A stretch of 64,000 bases of DNA from UMGS1370 sp046957575 (GCA_046957575.1 JBKUOG010000003.1:1-64000); one strand, 5' to 3'; shown: positions 42,836-51,872, counted from the first letter of the stretch. Numbers and translations: made by a program. Notes: generated by a model from the letters alone, not told the origin.

Positions 42836-44602
42836 TTACATCCGCTCCGGAGCCTCAATTCCCAATACGCCGATGGCAACCGTCAGCACGTCTTTTGTCA
42901 CCATAATTAAGCTGATATAACTTGCCTGACGGTCTGGATTCTCCTCTGAAAGGATTTTGGTGTCATGGTAGAAGCGGTTAAACTCATTGGACAGTTCATA
43001 GATATACTGGCAAATCTTATGAGGCGCCAAATCTGCAAAACTGGTCTCCATAACATCGTTAAATTTCAGAAGCATAAGAGCCAGGCCCTTTTCTGAGTCA
43101 GATGCTGCCGGCAGAATCTTTCCTGCTTCTGCAGTTCCTCCGTTTTCTGCAAATTTATTTAAAATGGATTTAATCCGCACAATGGTGTACAAAATGTAAG
43201 GGCCTGTATTTCCTTCAAAGGAAATAAACCGGTCAATGTCAAAGACATAGTCCTTTGCTGCCTGGTTGGATAAATCTCCGTATTTTAATGCAGCAAGGCC
43301 GACAATCTTGGCGGTATTTCTGGCTTCCTCTTCCGAAACCGTCCGGTTTTCCATAATCCGGTTAAATACCTGTTCATTGATGTTGGCAATCAGGTGCTCC
43401 AGACGCATAACGCCGCCGTCTCTGGTCTTAAAGGGCTTTCCGTCTTTTCCGTTCATGGTGCCGAATCCCAGGAAAGACATAGGCATATCCGGTTTTACGA
43501 TTCCAGCTTTCTTTGCTACCCGGAATACCTGGGTAAAGTGAAGATCCTGACGCTTATCTGCAATATAGATATAACGATCCGGATGGAAATCCTGTTCCCT
43601 CTCAATAATGGTAGCCAGATCCGAAGTTGCGTAAAGAGCCGCTCCGTCCGATTTTCTTACGATACATGGAGGGAGTTCCTTAGAATCTCCTTCTTCTGCA
43701 ATATCTACTACCAGGGCTCCCTGGCTTTCATAAGCCAGTCTCTTTTCTACCAGGTCGTCAATCAGGGCCGGAATGTATGGCTGGGCGTCGCTTTCGCCCT
43801 TCCATAAGTCAAATTCTACGTTTAAGTTGGAATAGTTTTTCTTTAAATCCGCTAAGGATACAGCCATAATGTGCTTCCAGATTGCGCGGTACGGCGCATA
43901 TCCATTCTGCAGACGGAAGGTTGCGTTCTGGGCTCTCTCTTTAAAAGCCTCATCTACCTTGGACTTTCCGCTGGCAGCCGGATAAATTTCTTCTAACTCG
44001 CTGATGGTAAACGGCGCTTCTTCTGGATATTCTCCGGTATAGGATTCGTCAAAATAAACCAGATCCGGCTTTCTCTCGTGAAGTTCTTCAATAATCAGAC
44101 CCATCTGCAGGCCCCAGTCTCCTAAATGCACGTCGCCAATCATATTGTGGCCCAGGAAACGTCCCATCCGCTTAATGCTCTCGCCGATAACAGCAGAGCG
44201 GAGATGGCCTACGTGAAGAGGTTTGGCTACATTGGCTCCGCCGTAGTCTACCATGATGGTCTCCGGATGATCCGTTGGATCCAGTCCCAGTTTTTCTTCT
44301 CCTGCCATCTGGTTTAAATACCCGGCCACAAATTCTTCACTGACCTTTAAATTGATAAATCCCGGCATAACTGCCTCTTTCATGGAGAAAAGCTGGGATC
44401 CGGAAAGTTTTTTTGCTACTTCTGATGCAATCTCAATCGGCTTCTTTTTATAAGCTTTTGCTGCAGCCATTGCGCCGTTGCACTGGTACTCGCACAGATC
44501 CGGACGATTGGACAGCACTGCCTTTGCATACTTTTCTTCATAACCGCAGTCAGAAAATGCCTGCTTTAATTCCTCTTCCATTATTGTAAGGATTTTCTTC
44601 AT
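42836..44602 (-). CDS. argS: Arginyl-tRNA synthetase
   Basis: A 588-residue class I synthetase charging tRNA(Arg). The N-terminal Add1 domain is followed by VAKPLHVGHLRSAVIGES (the HIGH-type ATP site, ~125) and a C-terminal DALR anticodon-binding domain ending in GVLGIEAPERM. The start follows AAAGGAGAT. No T-box leader is seen; the preceding NlpC gene ends 16 bases upstream. Confidence 0.96.
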   Translation of the reverse strand: MKKILTIMEEELKQAFSDCGYEEKYAKAVLSNRPDLCEYQCNGAMAAAKAYKKKPIEIASEVAKKLSGSQLFSMKEAVMPGFINLKVSEEFVAGYLNQMAGEEKLGLDPTDHPETIMVDYGGANVAKPLHVGHLRSAVIGESIKRMGRFLGHNMIGDVHLGDWGLQMGLIIEELHERKPDLVYFDESYTGEYPEEAPFTISELEEIYPAASGKSKVDEAFKERAQNATFRLQNGYAPYRAIWKHIMAVSLADLKKNYSNLNVEFDLWKGESDAQPYIPALIDDLVEKRLAYESQGALVVDIAEEGDSKELPPCIVRKSDGAALYATSDLATIIEREQDFHPDRYIYIADKRQDLHFTQVFRVAKKAGIVKPDMPMSFLGFGTMNGKDGKPFKTRDGGVMRLEHLIANINEQVFNRIMENRTVSEEEARNTAKIVGLAALKYGDLSNQAAKDYVFDIDRFISFEGNTGPYILYTIVRIKSILNKFAENGGTAEAGKILPAASDSEKGLALMLLKFNDVMETSFADLAPHKICQYIYELSNEFNRFYHDTKILSEENPDRQASYISLIMVTKDVLTVAIGVLGIEAPERM

Positions 44603-44618
44603 ATCATTATATCTCCTT

Positions 44619-45413
44619 TTATACTCCTAATAAATTGGCAATTCTTGGAATATCCGTCCGATCATTCCACACACAGATGGTCACTCCCTTGCCTGTTCCG
44701 TCGCCATGAATCATCCTGCCGTTTCCAATATAAATTCCGGCATGGCTGACAGCGTCCAGAGAGGAACCGAAGGCAATCAAATCCCCTACTTTCAGATCGT
44801 CTGCCGGACGGTCTGTTCCCAGACGTGCCTGTTCTTCGGAAGTTCTCGGAAGCTCCAGTCCCGCATAGGCTTTCATCAGATAGCGGATAAATCCTGAGCA
44901 GTCAAATCCCACTGCGGGATCTGAAGCCCCCATTTGGTAATGAGCCCCTAACAGGTTCATGGCCAGCTTAATTAACTCTGCCTTGTCTTCCTCTTCTTTG
45001 GGAATATTCCAGGTATTGGTGACTGTAATCTGACCGGAATTGCCGTCTAAATAGGCGCTGTGGCCGTCATATGCAATCTCAATCCAGCCGTTTCCGGCAT
45101 CGCTTAATACCCGGTAGACCGTCTTTGGATATGCAAATCCATAACTTCCCTGTCCTCCCGGAGCATCCAAAATAGCGACTCCCTGATTTCCTGTAATCTC
45201 TGCAATTGATACATCCAGCGAAACTGCAGTCATTTCTTTTGAGCCAGGCAGATCTGTCCCGCTTTCTTCTGTCTGCGCGTTATAACTGGACAGTCCGTCT
45301 GCTATGTCCAGTCCATCTCCCGGTCCTGCCCCATAAGACACCGTCCATGCTGACAGGGTGATGGTCCCGCAGATAACTGCCAATATTCCAAGTTTTTTCC
45401 ATTTTTTTATCAT
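44619..45413 (-). CDS. Secreted NlpC/P60 peptidoglycan endopeptidase with SH3 domain
   Basis: A 264-residue exported cell-wall hydrolase. The signal peptide covers about 1-26 (MIKKWKKLGILAVICG...); an SH3-like domain (~60-125) is followed by the NlpC/P60 domain with catalytic Cys in VGFDCSGFI (~170) and His in VSHAGIYIG (~220). I chose ATG 45413 after GGAGAGG; a longer frame lacks a signal peptide and runs into hairpins. It cuts peptide stems of peptidoglycan. Confidence 0.9.
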   Translation of the reverse strand: MIKKWKKLGILAVICGTITLSAWTVSYGAGPGDGLDIADGLSSYNAQTEESGTDLPGSKEMTAVSLDVSIAEITGNQGVAILDAPGGQGSYGFAYPKTVYRVLSDAGNGWIEIAYDGHSAYLDGNSGQITVTNTWNIPKEEEDKAELIKLAMNLLGAHYQMGASDPAVGFDCSGFIRYLMKAYAGLELPRTSEEQARLGTDRPADDLKVGDLIAFGSSLDAVSHAGIYIGNGRMIHGDGTGKGVTICVWNDRTDIPRIANLLGV

Positions 45414-45498
45414 CTGTACCTCTCCGGCTTCCTCCTTTCCGGCTTTTACCGGATGGGAAGCGTTATCCCAATATATCCCAAACATCTGCGATACAAAA

Positions 45499-45562
45499 AC
45501 TGCCGCACAATGAACCATCGGATATCCTAAAATCGAAATCCTCTCTTTCACTCTGCGGCAGT
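45499..45562 (-). terminator. Possible terminator between efp and the NlpC/P60 gene
   Basis: 9-bp perfect stem ACTGCCGCA / TGCGGCAGT with a 46-base loop containing a smaller GGAT...ATCC stem; TTTTG follows on the minus strand. The long loop makes the call uncertain. No c-di-AMP riboswitch signature, often found before such genes, was seen. Confidence 0.45.
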
Positions 45563-45583
45563 CTGTCCTGTTCTTATCTCCTG

Positions 45584-45628
45584 TTAGCATCAGTGTACAG
45601 AGACAACACGCCTGTACACTGATGCTAA
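45584..45628. repeat. Perfect 17-bp inverted repeat downstream of efp
   Basis: TTAGCATCAGTGTACAG and its exact complement, separated by 11 bases, 20 bases after the efp stop codon. There is no T-run on either side, so it is not a standard terminator; it may protect the 3' end of efp mRNA or be a protein-binding site. Confidence 0.85.
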
Positions 45629-45648
45629 AACCAGCCAAATCCGTCTCA

Positions 45649-46206
45649 TTAAACTCTGGACAGATACTCGCCAGTTCTGGTATCGATCTTAACTTTATCT
45701 CCCTGGCTTACAAACAGCGGTACTGCAATGGTTGCTCCGGTCTCAACGGTAGCCGGCTTGGTTGCTCCGGTTGCGGTATCTCCCTTAAATCCAGGCTCTG
45801 TATCTGTAATCTCCAGTTCTACAAACAGCGGAGGTTCTACAGAAAATACATTGCCGTTGTAAGAACATACCTTTACCATCTCGTTCTCTTTTACAAACTT
45901 TAATGCATCGCCGATGGTCTCAGAGTTTAATGCTACCTGATCATAGGTCTCCACATTCATAAAATGGAATAAATCGCCATCTGCATACAGATACTGCATG
46001 TCCACTCTGTCAATTCTTGCTGCCGGGAACTTTTCGGTAGGACGGAATGTTTTTTCAATTACGCCGCCGCTGATTACATTTTTTAATTTTGTGCGGACAA
46101 ACGCAGCGCCCTTACCTGGCTTTACGTGCTGGAACTCCAGGATCTGCACAACGTTGCCGTCAATCTCCAATGTAATGCCATTTCTAAAATCACCTGCTGA
46201 TATCAT
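45649..46206 (-). CDS. efp: Translation elongation factor P
   Basis: A 185-residue EF-P with three beta-barrel domains. MISAGDFRNGITLEID opens the protein; the loop that contacts the P-site tRNA is HVKPGKGAAFVRTK with Lys near residue 32. It rescues ribosomes stalled at proline runs. ATG 46206 follows GGAGG by nine bases. Confidence 0.96.
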   Translation of the reverse strand: MISAGDFRNGITLEIDGNVVQILEFQHVKPGKGAAFVRTKLKNVISGGVIEKTFRPTEKFPAARIDRVDMQYLYADGDLFHFMNVETYDQVALNSETIGDALKFVKENEMVKVCSYNGNVFSVEPPLFVELEITDTEPGFKGDTATGATKPATVETGATIAVPLFVSQGDKVKIDTRTGEYLSRV

Positions 46207-46249
46207 AAAGATATTCCTCCTTAAGTCGTTCAACTCTTCAATCTAGTTT

Positions 46250-46278
46250 ATTCTATAATAGAATTCCTGTATTTTCAA
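46250..46278 (-). promoter_or_regulatory. Promoter of efp
   Basis: Minus strand TTGAAA (46278-46273), 17 bases, TAGAAT (46255-46250). The -35 box overlaps the stop codon of the aroD-aroK gene. Confidence 0.72.
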
Positions 46279-47576
46279 CTCTTTTTTCGTTTTTCCTGCA
46301 AAAAAGTAAGAATTTCCGCTGCTATTTCTTCCTTGCTCTTTCCATCTGTGGAAATTGTCAGATCCGCCGCTGCCTCATAAGCCGGCCGTCTCACATCCAT
46401 CAGATGCCGAATCCCCTCTTTGCTCATACGCCCTTTCAGGTTCGGTCTGGAATCATCTGCCTTTACCCGCTCGAGCACCGTTTCCGGCGATGCTGTGAGA
46501 AGCACAATGACTCCGGCCTGTCTCATAGAGTCTATGTTTTCCTTTCTAAGGACAGCGCCGCCTCCGCAGGAAACCACAGCCGAATCCTCTTTACAGATTT
46601 TTTGAATCAGGGCAGCCTCCAAGTCTCTGAAATATTCTTCCCCATATTTTTCAAAAATATCTGTAATCTTCATGGCATTCTCATCTTCAACCCGCTGATC
46701 CATCTCGATTGCTGGAAGAGACAGGATTTCTGCCAGTTGAGAAGATACGGTTGTCTTTCCGGTTCCCATAAATCCGATTAGAAAGATATGGTTTCTTTTG
46801 GCAATCATCCCTTTATGGACTGCGTCCAGTATGGTTCTTAATACATCTGCATCCATTTGTCCGGGAGCCGACGCAGTTCCTGCGCTTCCAAAGGTCACAG
46901 AGGATCCGAATGTCTCTCCTGAAAGCCGGCTGATCAGCCCAAGACCGCCCATTGCCATGGTGATAACCGGACTTTTCATGGTCCGGGACGCAGTCTCTGT
47001 TGCAGACAAAAGGCTAAGAACATCTCCGGCATTTTGCGGCATTACTGCTTCTTTTAAAATATCTGCTCCCAGTTCTTCCATTTGTTGAAACCGCCAGAGC
47101 AGTTCTTTGCTGTCCGGAGTCTTTGAAAAATCATGACTGGACAGAATTACTCTTACCCCCTGCCCTTTTATTCGGGAGATAGTTTCTTCTAACACCTCTC
47201 TTCCGGCCTCCAGTCCGGTAAACAGTTCCAGATCCACCAGATCGGTATTCCCGGACAACGCTGCCTGAAGGGTCAGTTCCAGATAGACCCTGGCATCCAG
47301 TTCTTTTTCTCCGCCTTCCTTCTTTCCGCGAAAGGTGAACAAAACAGGGACTTCTCCCAATATACTCCGGAGTTCTTTTAACACCTGGCAGACTGCCTGG
47401 ATATTAGTTCCCTCTTCATACCAGTCCGCCCGCCATTCCGCTAAATCAAGTGGAACCTTTTTTAATGCCTCTGCCTGGGCAAAAATTTCCTCTTTGGATA
47501 CTGCCGCAATAGGAACACAGATTTTAGGGCATCCGCTCCCAATGAAAACGCCCCTTACCTTTACTGCTTCTGTCAT
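46275..47576 (-). CDS. aroDK: Bifunctional 3-dehydroquinate dehydratase (type I) - shikimate kinase
   Basis: A 433-residue fusion of two shikimate-pathway enzymes. Residues 1-250 are a type I dehydroquinase: EWR (47-49), general base His148 in SSHDF and Schiff-base Lys175 in ILKEAVMP. Residues 262-433 are shikimate kinase: P-loop GFMGTGKTT (268-276), DQRVEDE (~293), FRDLE, CGGGAVL and the lid RPNLKG. The reactions are two apart (steps 3 and 5); step 4 (AroE) is not in the window. It overlaps yqeG by four bases. Confidence 0.93.
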   Translation of the reverse strand: MTEAVKVRGVFIGSGCPKICVPIAAVSKEEIFAQAEALKKVPLDLAEWRADWYEEGTNIQAVCQVLKELRSILGEVPVLFTFRGKKEGGEKELDARVYLELTLQAALSGNTDLVDLELFTGLEAGREVLEETISRIKGQGVRVILSSHDFSKTPDSKELLWRFQQMEELGADILKEAVMPQNAGDVLSLLSATETASRTMKSPVITMAMGGLGLISRLSGETFGSSVTFGSAGTASAPGQMDADVLRTILDAVHKGMIAKRNHIFLIGFMGTGKTTVSSQLAEILSLPAIEMDQRVEDENAMKITDIFEKYGEEYFRDLEAALIQKICKEDSAVVSCGGGAVLRKENIDSMRQAGVIVLLTASPETVLERVKADDSRPNLKGRMSKEGIRHLMDVRRPAYEAAADLTISTDGKSKEEIAAEILTFLQEKRKKS

Positions 47577-48070
47577 TTCTTTTTCCTCTCATACGCATAC
47601 AGGACCAGCTTTTCCGGAATCCGCTTCAGCACAATCTGGATTTCTTCCTTCGGGTTGATTGGATCCACTAAAATGCTGTACAGTCCGGTCCGGTTTGCTC
47701 CCCAGATATCTGTAAAAATCTGGTCTCCTACAACCACCGTCTCTTCCGGTCTGGTTCCCATTTTTTCCATGGCTTCCCGGTACCCCTTGCGTTTTGGCTT
47801 TCCTGCCTTAAAAATATACCGGGTGCCCACATCCTCTGCAAACCGTCTGACTCTGGGTTCTTTGTTGTTGGAAGCCAGACAGGACTCCATTCCCATAGTC
47901 TTAAGCCGTTTAAAAAGCTGTTTTGCCTGGTCATCCGCAGGGGCGTCGTGGGGCACTAAGGTATTGTCTACGTCAAAAATCACTCCCCTGATTCCCTTCT
48001 GGTAAAATGTTTCAAAGGGAATCTGATAAGTGCTTTCTGCCCGCTCATCTGGATAAAATTGTTTTAACAT
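47573..48070 (-). CDS. yqeG: YqeG-family HAD phosphatase
   Basis: A 165-residue HAD-superfamily IIIA phosphatase. The catalytic motif FDVDNTLVP (~35) supplies the Asp nucleophile; Ser/Thr motif and VVGDQIFTDIWGANRTG (~118-134) complete the site. YqeG relates to phosphatidylglycerophosphate phosphatases (GEP4). It is coupled (ATGA) to the aroD-aroK gene and follows nrdR by seven bases. Confidence 0.92.
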   Translation of the reverse strand: MLKQFYPDERAESTYQIPFETFYQKGIRGVIFDVDNTLVPHDAPADDQAKQLFKRLKTMGMESCLASNNKEPRVRRFAEDVGTRYIFKAGKPKRKGYREAMEKMGTRPEETVVVGDQIFTDIWGANRTGLYSILVDPINPKEEIQIVLKRIPEKLVLYAYERKKK

Positions 48071-48077
48071 CGTTCTC

Positions 48078-48530
48078 CTATTTCTTCAGCAGTTTTCCCA
48101 GCTCTTCCATAAAGGTATTCACATCCTTAAATTCCCTGTACACGGATGCAAACCGGACGTAAGCTACCTCGTCCAGCTCCTTCAGCTTATCCATGACCAG
48201 TTCTCCGATCACAGAGGTGGGAACTTCCTTTTCCTCCATATTAAAAATCTGATTTTCAATGCTGTCAATTACAGCGTCAATCTGCTGGGTAGACACCGGC
48301 CGCTTATGGCAGGACTGAACCACTCCATTCTCAATTTTCGCCCGGTCATACGGTTCCCTGGTCTCGTCTTTTTTAATCACCATCAGCGGCATGGTCTCTA
48401 ACTTCTCGTAAGTGGTAAACCGTTTCCCGCAGGTTTCGCACTGTCTGCGCCGGCGGATAGAGCTGTTGTCGTCTGCTGGTCTGGAATCAATTACCTTTGT
48501 GTCTGCTGCATTGCAAAATGGGCATTTCAC
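48078..48530 (-). CDS. nrdR: Transcriptional repressor NrdR
   Basis: A 150-residue NrdR: Zn ribbon CPFC...CETCGKRF (3-33) and ATP-cone domain (~49-139). It represses ribonucleotide reductase genes in response to ATP/dATP. The start is GTG at 48530, eight bases after GGAGG; MKCPFC is the conserved beginning, which fixes this start. Confidence 0.95.
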   Translation of the reverse strand: MKCPFCNAADTKVIDSRPADDNSSIRRRRQCETCGKRFTTYEKLETMPLMVIKKDETREPYDRAKIENGVVQSCHKRPVSTQQIDAVIDSIENQIFNMEEKEVPTSVIGELVMDKLKELDEVAYVRFASVYREFKDVNTFMEELGKLLKK

Positions 48531-48628
48531 CTTCTCTACCTCCTGTCCTGTTTTGAAAGGGCATTTTATCCCCGAATCATTTAGATTTATTTTACATGAA
48601 GGACGCCGGTTCCGCAAGCCTTTTTGTT

Positions 48629-48886
48629 TCATCCTCCCTTGCACCGCTCTTCTTTTTCCTCATAATCCACCAGAATAATGTCCTCCCCTACCTGGCAGAT
48701 CCTGCAGAACGGAATAATATATTCCTTTTCCCTGCATAAAAATCCGCAGAAACTTCCTGGTCCCGGCACAATAATTGCTGCCATGCACCCTGTTTTCATG
48801 TCAAAATCCACATCACCCACAAATCCCAGGCGATGGCAATTATTGATATTAATCACTTCTTTGGTCTTTAGTTCACAGATTCGCAT
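48629..48886 (-). CDS. YlmC/YmxH-family sporulation protein
   Basis: An 85-residue PRC-barrel-like protein beginning MRICELKTKEVININN and containing RLGFVGDVDFD (~19) and IPFCRICQVGEDIILV (~58). The family is linked to sporulation in Firmicutes; its role is not known. ATG 48886 follows GAGGCAGG. It lies between the metNIQ terminator and nrdR. Confidence 0.88.
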   Translation of the reverse strand: MRICELKTKEVININNCHRLGFVGDVDFDMKTGCMAAIIVPGPGSFCGFLCREKEYIIPFCRICQVGEDIILVDYEEKEERCKGG

Positions 48887-48927
48887 ACCCTGCCTCGCAA
48901 AACGTCTTTTTTGACAGTATATGCAAA

Positions 48928-48975
48928 AAGGCCGCCGCCCAGTCTGCATTTTCACAGAAACGGGCGGACAGCCTT
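48928..48975 (-). terminator. Terminator of the metNIQ operon
   Basis: Stem AAGGCTGTCCGCCC against GGGCGGCGGCCTT (one bulge and a G-U pair), followed by TTTTTGC on the minus strand, 28 bases after the metQ stop codon. Confidence 0.82.
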
Positions 48976-49003
48976 CCATAGCTTTGGTTGTTCCTTCCAC
49001 GGA

Positions 49004-49918
49004 TTAGAACAGCGGAACCACTGCTCCTTCATAAGTTTCATCTATAAAGGTTTTAATTTCTTCGCTGGTCAGAACTTCTACCAGGGCTTTGGTCTTATCG
49101 GTTTCTTCTTCGCCCTCCCGGACTGCTAACACGTTGCCGTAGGTGGTTGCAGAAATAGACTCTGCATCCTCGATTGCAAGGGCATCGCTTACCTTTAAGC
49201 CAGCCTCAATTGCATAGTTGCCGTTGATAACTGCAAGATCGACGTCTGGAAGAACACGTGGAATCTGGGCTGCTTCTACTTCCATGATCTCTAAATTCTT
49301 AGGATTCTCTGCAATGTCATTTTTGGTTGCCTCTAAGCCAGCGCCCTCTTTTAAGGTAATTAAGCCCTGTGCCTCTAATAACAGAAGAGCTCTTGCCTCA
49401 TTGGTCACATCGTTTGGAACTGCTACGACTGCGCCGTCTGCCACTTCCTCTAAAGAAGCGGTCTTTCCTGCATAAATGCCGAATGGCTCATAGTGGATCG
49501 CTGCTGCGGATACCAGCTTGGTTCCGTGCTGCTCATTAAAGGACTCTAAGTAAGGAAGGTGCTGGAAGTAGTTTGCATCCAGATCCCCTGCGTCTAAGGC
49601 ATTGTTTGGCTGGACATAATCGCTGTAAACCATTACCTGCAGATCGTATCCTTTTTCTGCCATCAGAGGTTTTGCTGCCTCTAAAATTTCTGCATGGGGA
49701 GCCGGACTTGCGCCGACTACCATCTTTTCTAAGTCGCCGGATGCTTTGGACTCTTCTGCTTTTGTTTCTTCTGCCTTCGTTTCCTCTGCTTTGCTTTCTG
49801 CCTGTGCAGTGGTTTCTGCCGCAGATGCTGCGGTAGTTTCAGCGGCGCCATTTCCTCCGCAGGCAGATAATGCTGCTGCAGTCAGGACAGCTGCGAATAC
49901 AAGACTTACTTTCTTCAT
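49004..49918 (-). CDS. metQ: Methionine-binding lipoprotein MetQ
   Basis: A 304-residue NlpA/MetQ protein. The lipobox LSAC gives Cys20; a linker of Glu/Thr/Ala and Lys/Glu/Ala repeats covers 25-60; the binding fold begins MVVGASPAPHAEIL and has DANYFQHLPYL (~120). It captures methionine outside the membrane for MetNI. The linker resembles that of PhnD in this window. Confidence 0.95.
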   Translation of the reverse strand: MKKVSLVFAAVLTAAALSACGGNGAAETTAASAAETTAQAESKAEETKAEETKAEESKASGDLEKMVVGASPAPHAEILEAAKPLMAEKGYDLQVMVYSDYVQPNNALDAGDLDANYFQHLPYLESFNEQHGTKLVSAAAIHYEPFGIYAGKTASLEEVADGAVVAVPNDVTNEARALLLLEAQGLITLKEGAGLEATKNDIAENPKNLEIMEVEAAQIPRVLPDVDLAVINGNYAIEAGLKVSDALAIEDAESISATTYGNVLAVREGEEETDKTKALVEVLTSEEIKTFIDETYEGAVVPLF

Positions 49919-49954
49919 AATTATTCCTCCTCATTAAAGATAATTTATGATTTA

Positions 49955-49966
49955 GGCGTATACGCC
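49955..49966. repeat. 12-bp palindrome between metI and metQ
   Basis: GGCGTATACGCC, perfect, immediately after the metI stop codon and before the metQ ribosome binding site. Too short a loop for a stable hairpin; may be a processing or binding site. Confidence 0.4.
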
Positions 49967-49969
49967 AAA

Positions 49970-50635
49970 TCAGCGGATTCTCTTGTCATTGACCTTAGAC
50001 AGTTTCATAAAGGATTCCTGAATAATCTGGACAATGATTACCATAATGGCAACGGTTACAAACATAATCTCTGTCTCATACCGGTAATATCCATAGTTGA
50101 TGGCAATGGCTCCCAGTCCGCCTGCGCCTACAAATCCGCCCATAGCGGTGTAGCCTAAAATCGTAGTAACGGAAATGGCCGCGCCTACCAGTAAAGACGG
50201 CTTGGATTCCGGCAGAAGGACTTTATAAATAATCTGCCAGGTGGAAGCTCCCATGGACTTTGCTGCCTCGATAACGCCTGCGTCCACTTCCCGGAATGAA
50301 GACTCTACCATTCTGGCAATATAGGGAGCGCCTGCAATGATTAACGGGAATATCAGTGCTTCAGGGCCAATGGTGGTTCCCACTACTTTTCTGGTTATTG
50401 GAAGAACCATAATGGCCAGAATAATAAAGGGAACGGAACGGAGCAGGTTAATCATAAGTCCCAGAATTTTTTCAATAACAGGAACCGGCTTAATGCCGTC
50501 CTTTGCCGTTACTACCAGAATTACGCCCAGCGGAATTCCAATCAGATAGGAAAAAAGAGAGGACATTGCCACCATATAAATGGTTTCCCAAATTCCTGTC
50601 CCCAGCATACTAAGGGTTGTGGAATCAAACTGCAT
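49970..50635 (-). CDS. metI: Methionine ABC transporter permease MetI
   Basis: A 221-residue permease with about five helices and the loop EAAKSMGASTWQIIYK (~132). ATG 50635 is nine bases from GGAGG; another ATG at 50641 is only three bases from it. It overlaps the end of metN. Confidence 0.95.
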   Translation of the reverse strand: MQFDSTTLSMLGTGIWETIYMVAMSSLFSYLIGIPLGVILVVTAKDGIKPVPVIEKILGLMINLLRSVPFIILAIMVLPITRKVVGTTIGPEALIFPLIIAGAPYIARMVESSFREVDAGVIEAAKSMGASTWQIIYKVLLPESKPSLLVGAAISVTTILGYTAMGGFVGAGGLGAIAINYGYYRYETEIMFVTVAIMVIIVQIIQESFMKLSKVNDKRIR

Positions 50636-51641
50636 CTTCATTTACCTCCTCATACGGCACCTTTGCAGTGCTTAAGTAATTGGTCACTCTTCTGGCGTCT
50701 GCCTCGTCTTCCGGAAGCTGGACAATCATCTGTCCCATGGCAGTGCCGTTAATGTCCCTGGTCGCTGCATACATGATATTAACTGGTGTTTTGCAGGCCA
50801 GAATCATGTTGGCAAGCACTGGTTCGGAAGAAGCCCGTCCGTCAAAGATAATACGAATCTGGCGGCCTCCGCCAAAATTGCCGGTTTCCACTGCATCGCC
50901 TAAAATCAGCTGGCGGCCGATTTTGGATTTCGGCTCTGAGAAAATCTCCGATACCTTTCCGGATTCTGCAATGTGACTTTTATCAATAATGGCTACGCGG
51001 TCGCAAATCGCTTCAATAACCGCCATCTCGTGGGTAATCACAATAACGGTAACGCCCAGATCCCGGTTAATCTGCTTTAACAGCTGGAGAATCGACTTGG
51101 TGGTATTGGGGTCCAATGCGCTGGTAGCTTCGTCGCACAAAAGCACCTTCGGATTGGTGGCAAGGGCTCTTGCAATGGCAACTCTCTGCTTCTGTCCGCC
51201 GGAAAGCTGTGCCGGATAAGCCTTCATCCGTTCCTCTAGCCCTACCATTTTCAGCAGTTCTTTTGCCTTCTCTTTTGCCTCTGCCTTGGGTACTCCTGCA
51301 ATCTCCAGTGGAAAACATACATTCTGCAGGACGTTTCTCTGAGCCAGAAGGTTAAACTGCTGGAAAATCATTCCCATGGATCTTCTGGCTGCCCGGATTT
51401 TCGCTTCTCCCAGGTCTCCTAAACTCTGCCCTTCAAAAATCACCTTTCCTGCCGTCGGTTTCTCCAAAAAGTTGATACACCGGACCAGGGTGCTTTTACC
51501 TGCACCAGACAGGCCGATAATTCCAAAAATCTCGCCTTTTTCAATCTCCAGATTGATATTATCCAGAGCATTGACCGTTCCATTTGCGGTAGAGAACTGT
51601 TTGCCCAGCCCCTCCAGCCTGATAATCGCCTCTGCTGACAT
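50625..51641 (-). CDS. metN: Methionine ABC transporter ATPase MetN
   Basis: A 338-residue ATPase. Walker A GLSGAGKST (~37), signature LSGGQKQRVA (~140), Walker B VLLCDEATSALD (~162), and a C-terminal NIL domain (~255-338) that binds methionine and inhibits transport when the cell is full. ATG 51641 follows AAGGAAG. Expression is probably controlled by the upstream attenuator. Confidence 0.96.
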   Translation of the reverse strand: MSAEAIIRLEGLGKQFSTANGTVNALDNINLEIEKGEIFGIIGLSGAGKSTLVRCINFLEKPTAGKVIFEGQSLGDLGEAKIRAARRSMGMIFQQFNLLAQRNVLQNVCFPLEIAGVPKAEAKEKAKELLKMVGLEERMKAYPAQLSGGQKQRVAIARALATNPKVLLCDEATSALDPNTTKSILQLLKQINRDLGVTVIVITHEMAVIEAICDRVAIIDKSHIAESGKVSEIFSEPKSKIGRQLILGDAVETGNFGGGRQIRIIFDGRASSEPVLANMILACKTPVNIMYAATRDINGTAMGQMIVQLPEDEADARRVTNYLSTAKVPYEEVNEDAV

Positions 51642-51709
51642 TTCATACTTCCTTTCTTTTTCCATCCATCCCATTCATAGGACGCAGGTTCCTGTGAAAC
51701 TAAGAAAAC

Positions 51710-51745
51710 CTGTCACTGGCAGCTTTTTTCAGATGCCTGTAACAG
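51710..51745 (-). terminator. Attenuator terminator before metN
   Basis: Minus strand CTGTTACAGGCA / TGCCAGTGACAG: 12-bp stem with one G-U pair and one A-A mismatch, 12-base loop, followed by GTTTTCTT. It ends about 60 bases before metN. Two bases at its 5' edge are shared with the preceding hairpin. Confidence 0.75.
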
Positions 51746-51788
51746 AAAAGAGCCGCAAGTCCTTGCACAGACCCGCGACCCCTTTTCT
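51744..51788 (-). promoter_or_regulatory. Upstream hairpin of the metN leader
   Basis: AGAAAAG / CTTTTCT plus inner GTCGC / GCGGC, 7 + 5 bp with a small internal loop. The CTCTTTTC strand (51745-51752) can instead pair with GAAAAGAG at 51819-51826, an 8-bp alternative, giving competing structures as in amino-acid attenuators. Confidence 0.6.
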
Positions 51789-51872
51789 CATTTCTTCCTA
51801 TCTGTTCTGAAGTTCTTTCTCTTTTCAAAAGACCTCAGGGTTCATCACATCATCTATACATTTGGACTTTTA

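Noticed and set aside
45414..45583. c-di-AMP (ydaO) riboswitch upstream of the NlpC/P60 gene
   Set aside because: Such genes often have one, but the conserved core was not seen; only simple stems are present.
49700..49845. Tandem repeat in metQ as a DNA repeat element
   Set aside because: It encodes the Lys/Glu/Ala and Thr/Ala linker of a lipoprotein; phnD has a similar one, so it is a protein feature.
51661..51860. SAM riboswitch or Met T-box upstream of metN
   Set aside because: None of the conserved SAM-I core segments or the T-box sequence could be found on the minus strand; the Met-rich ORF explains the region better.
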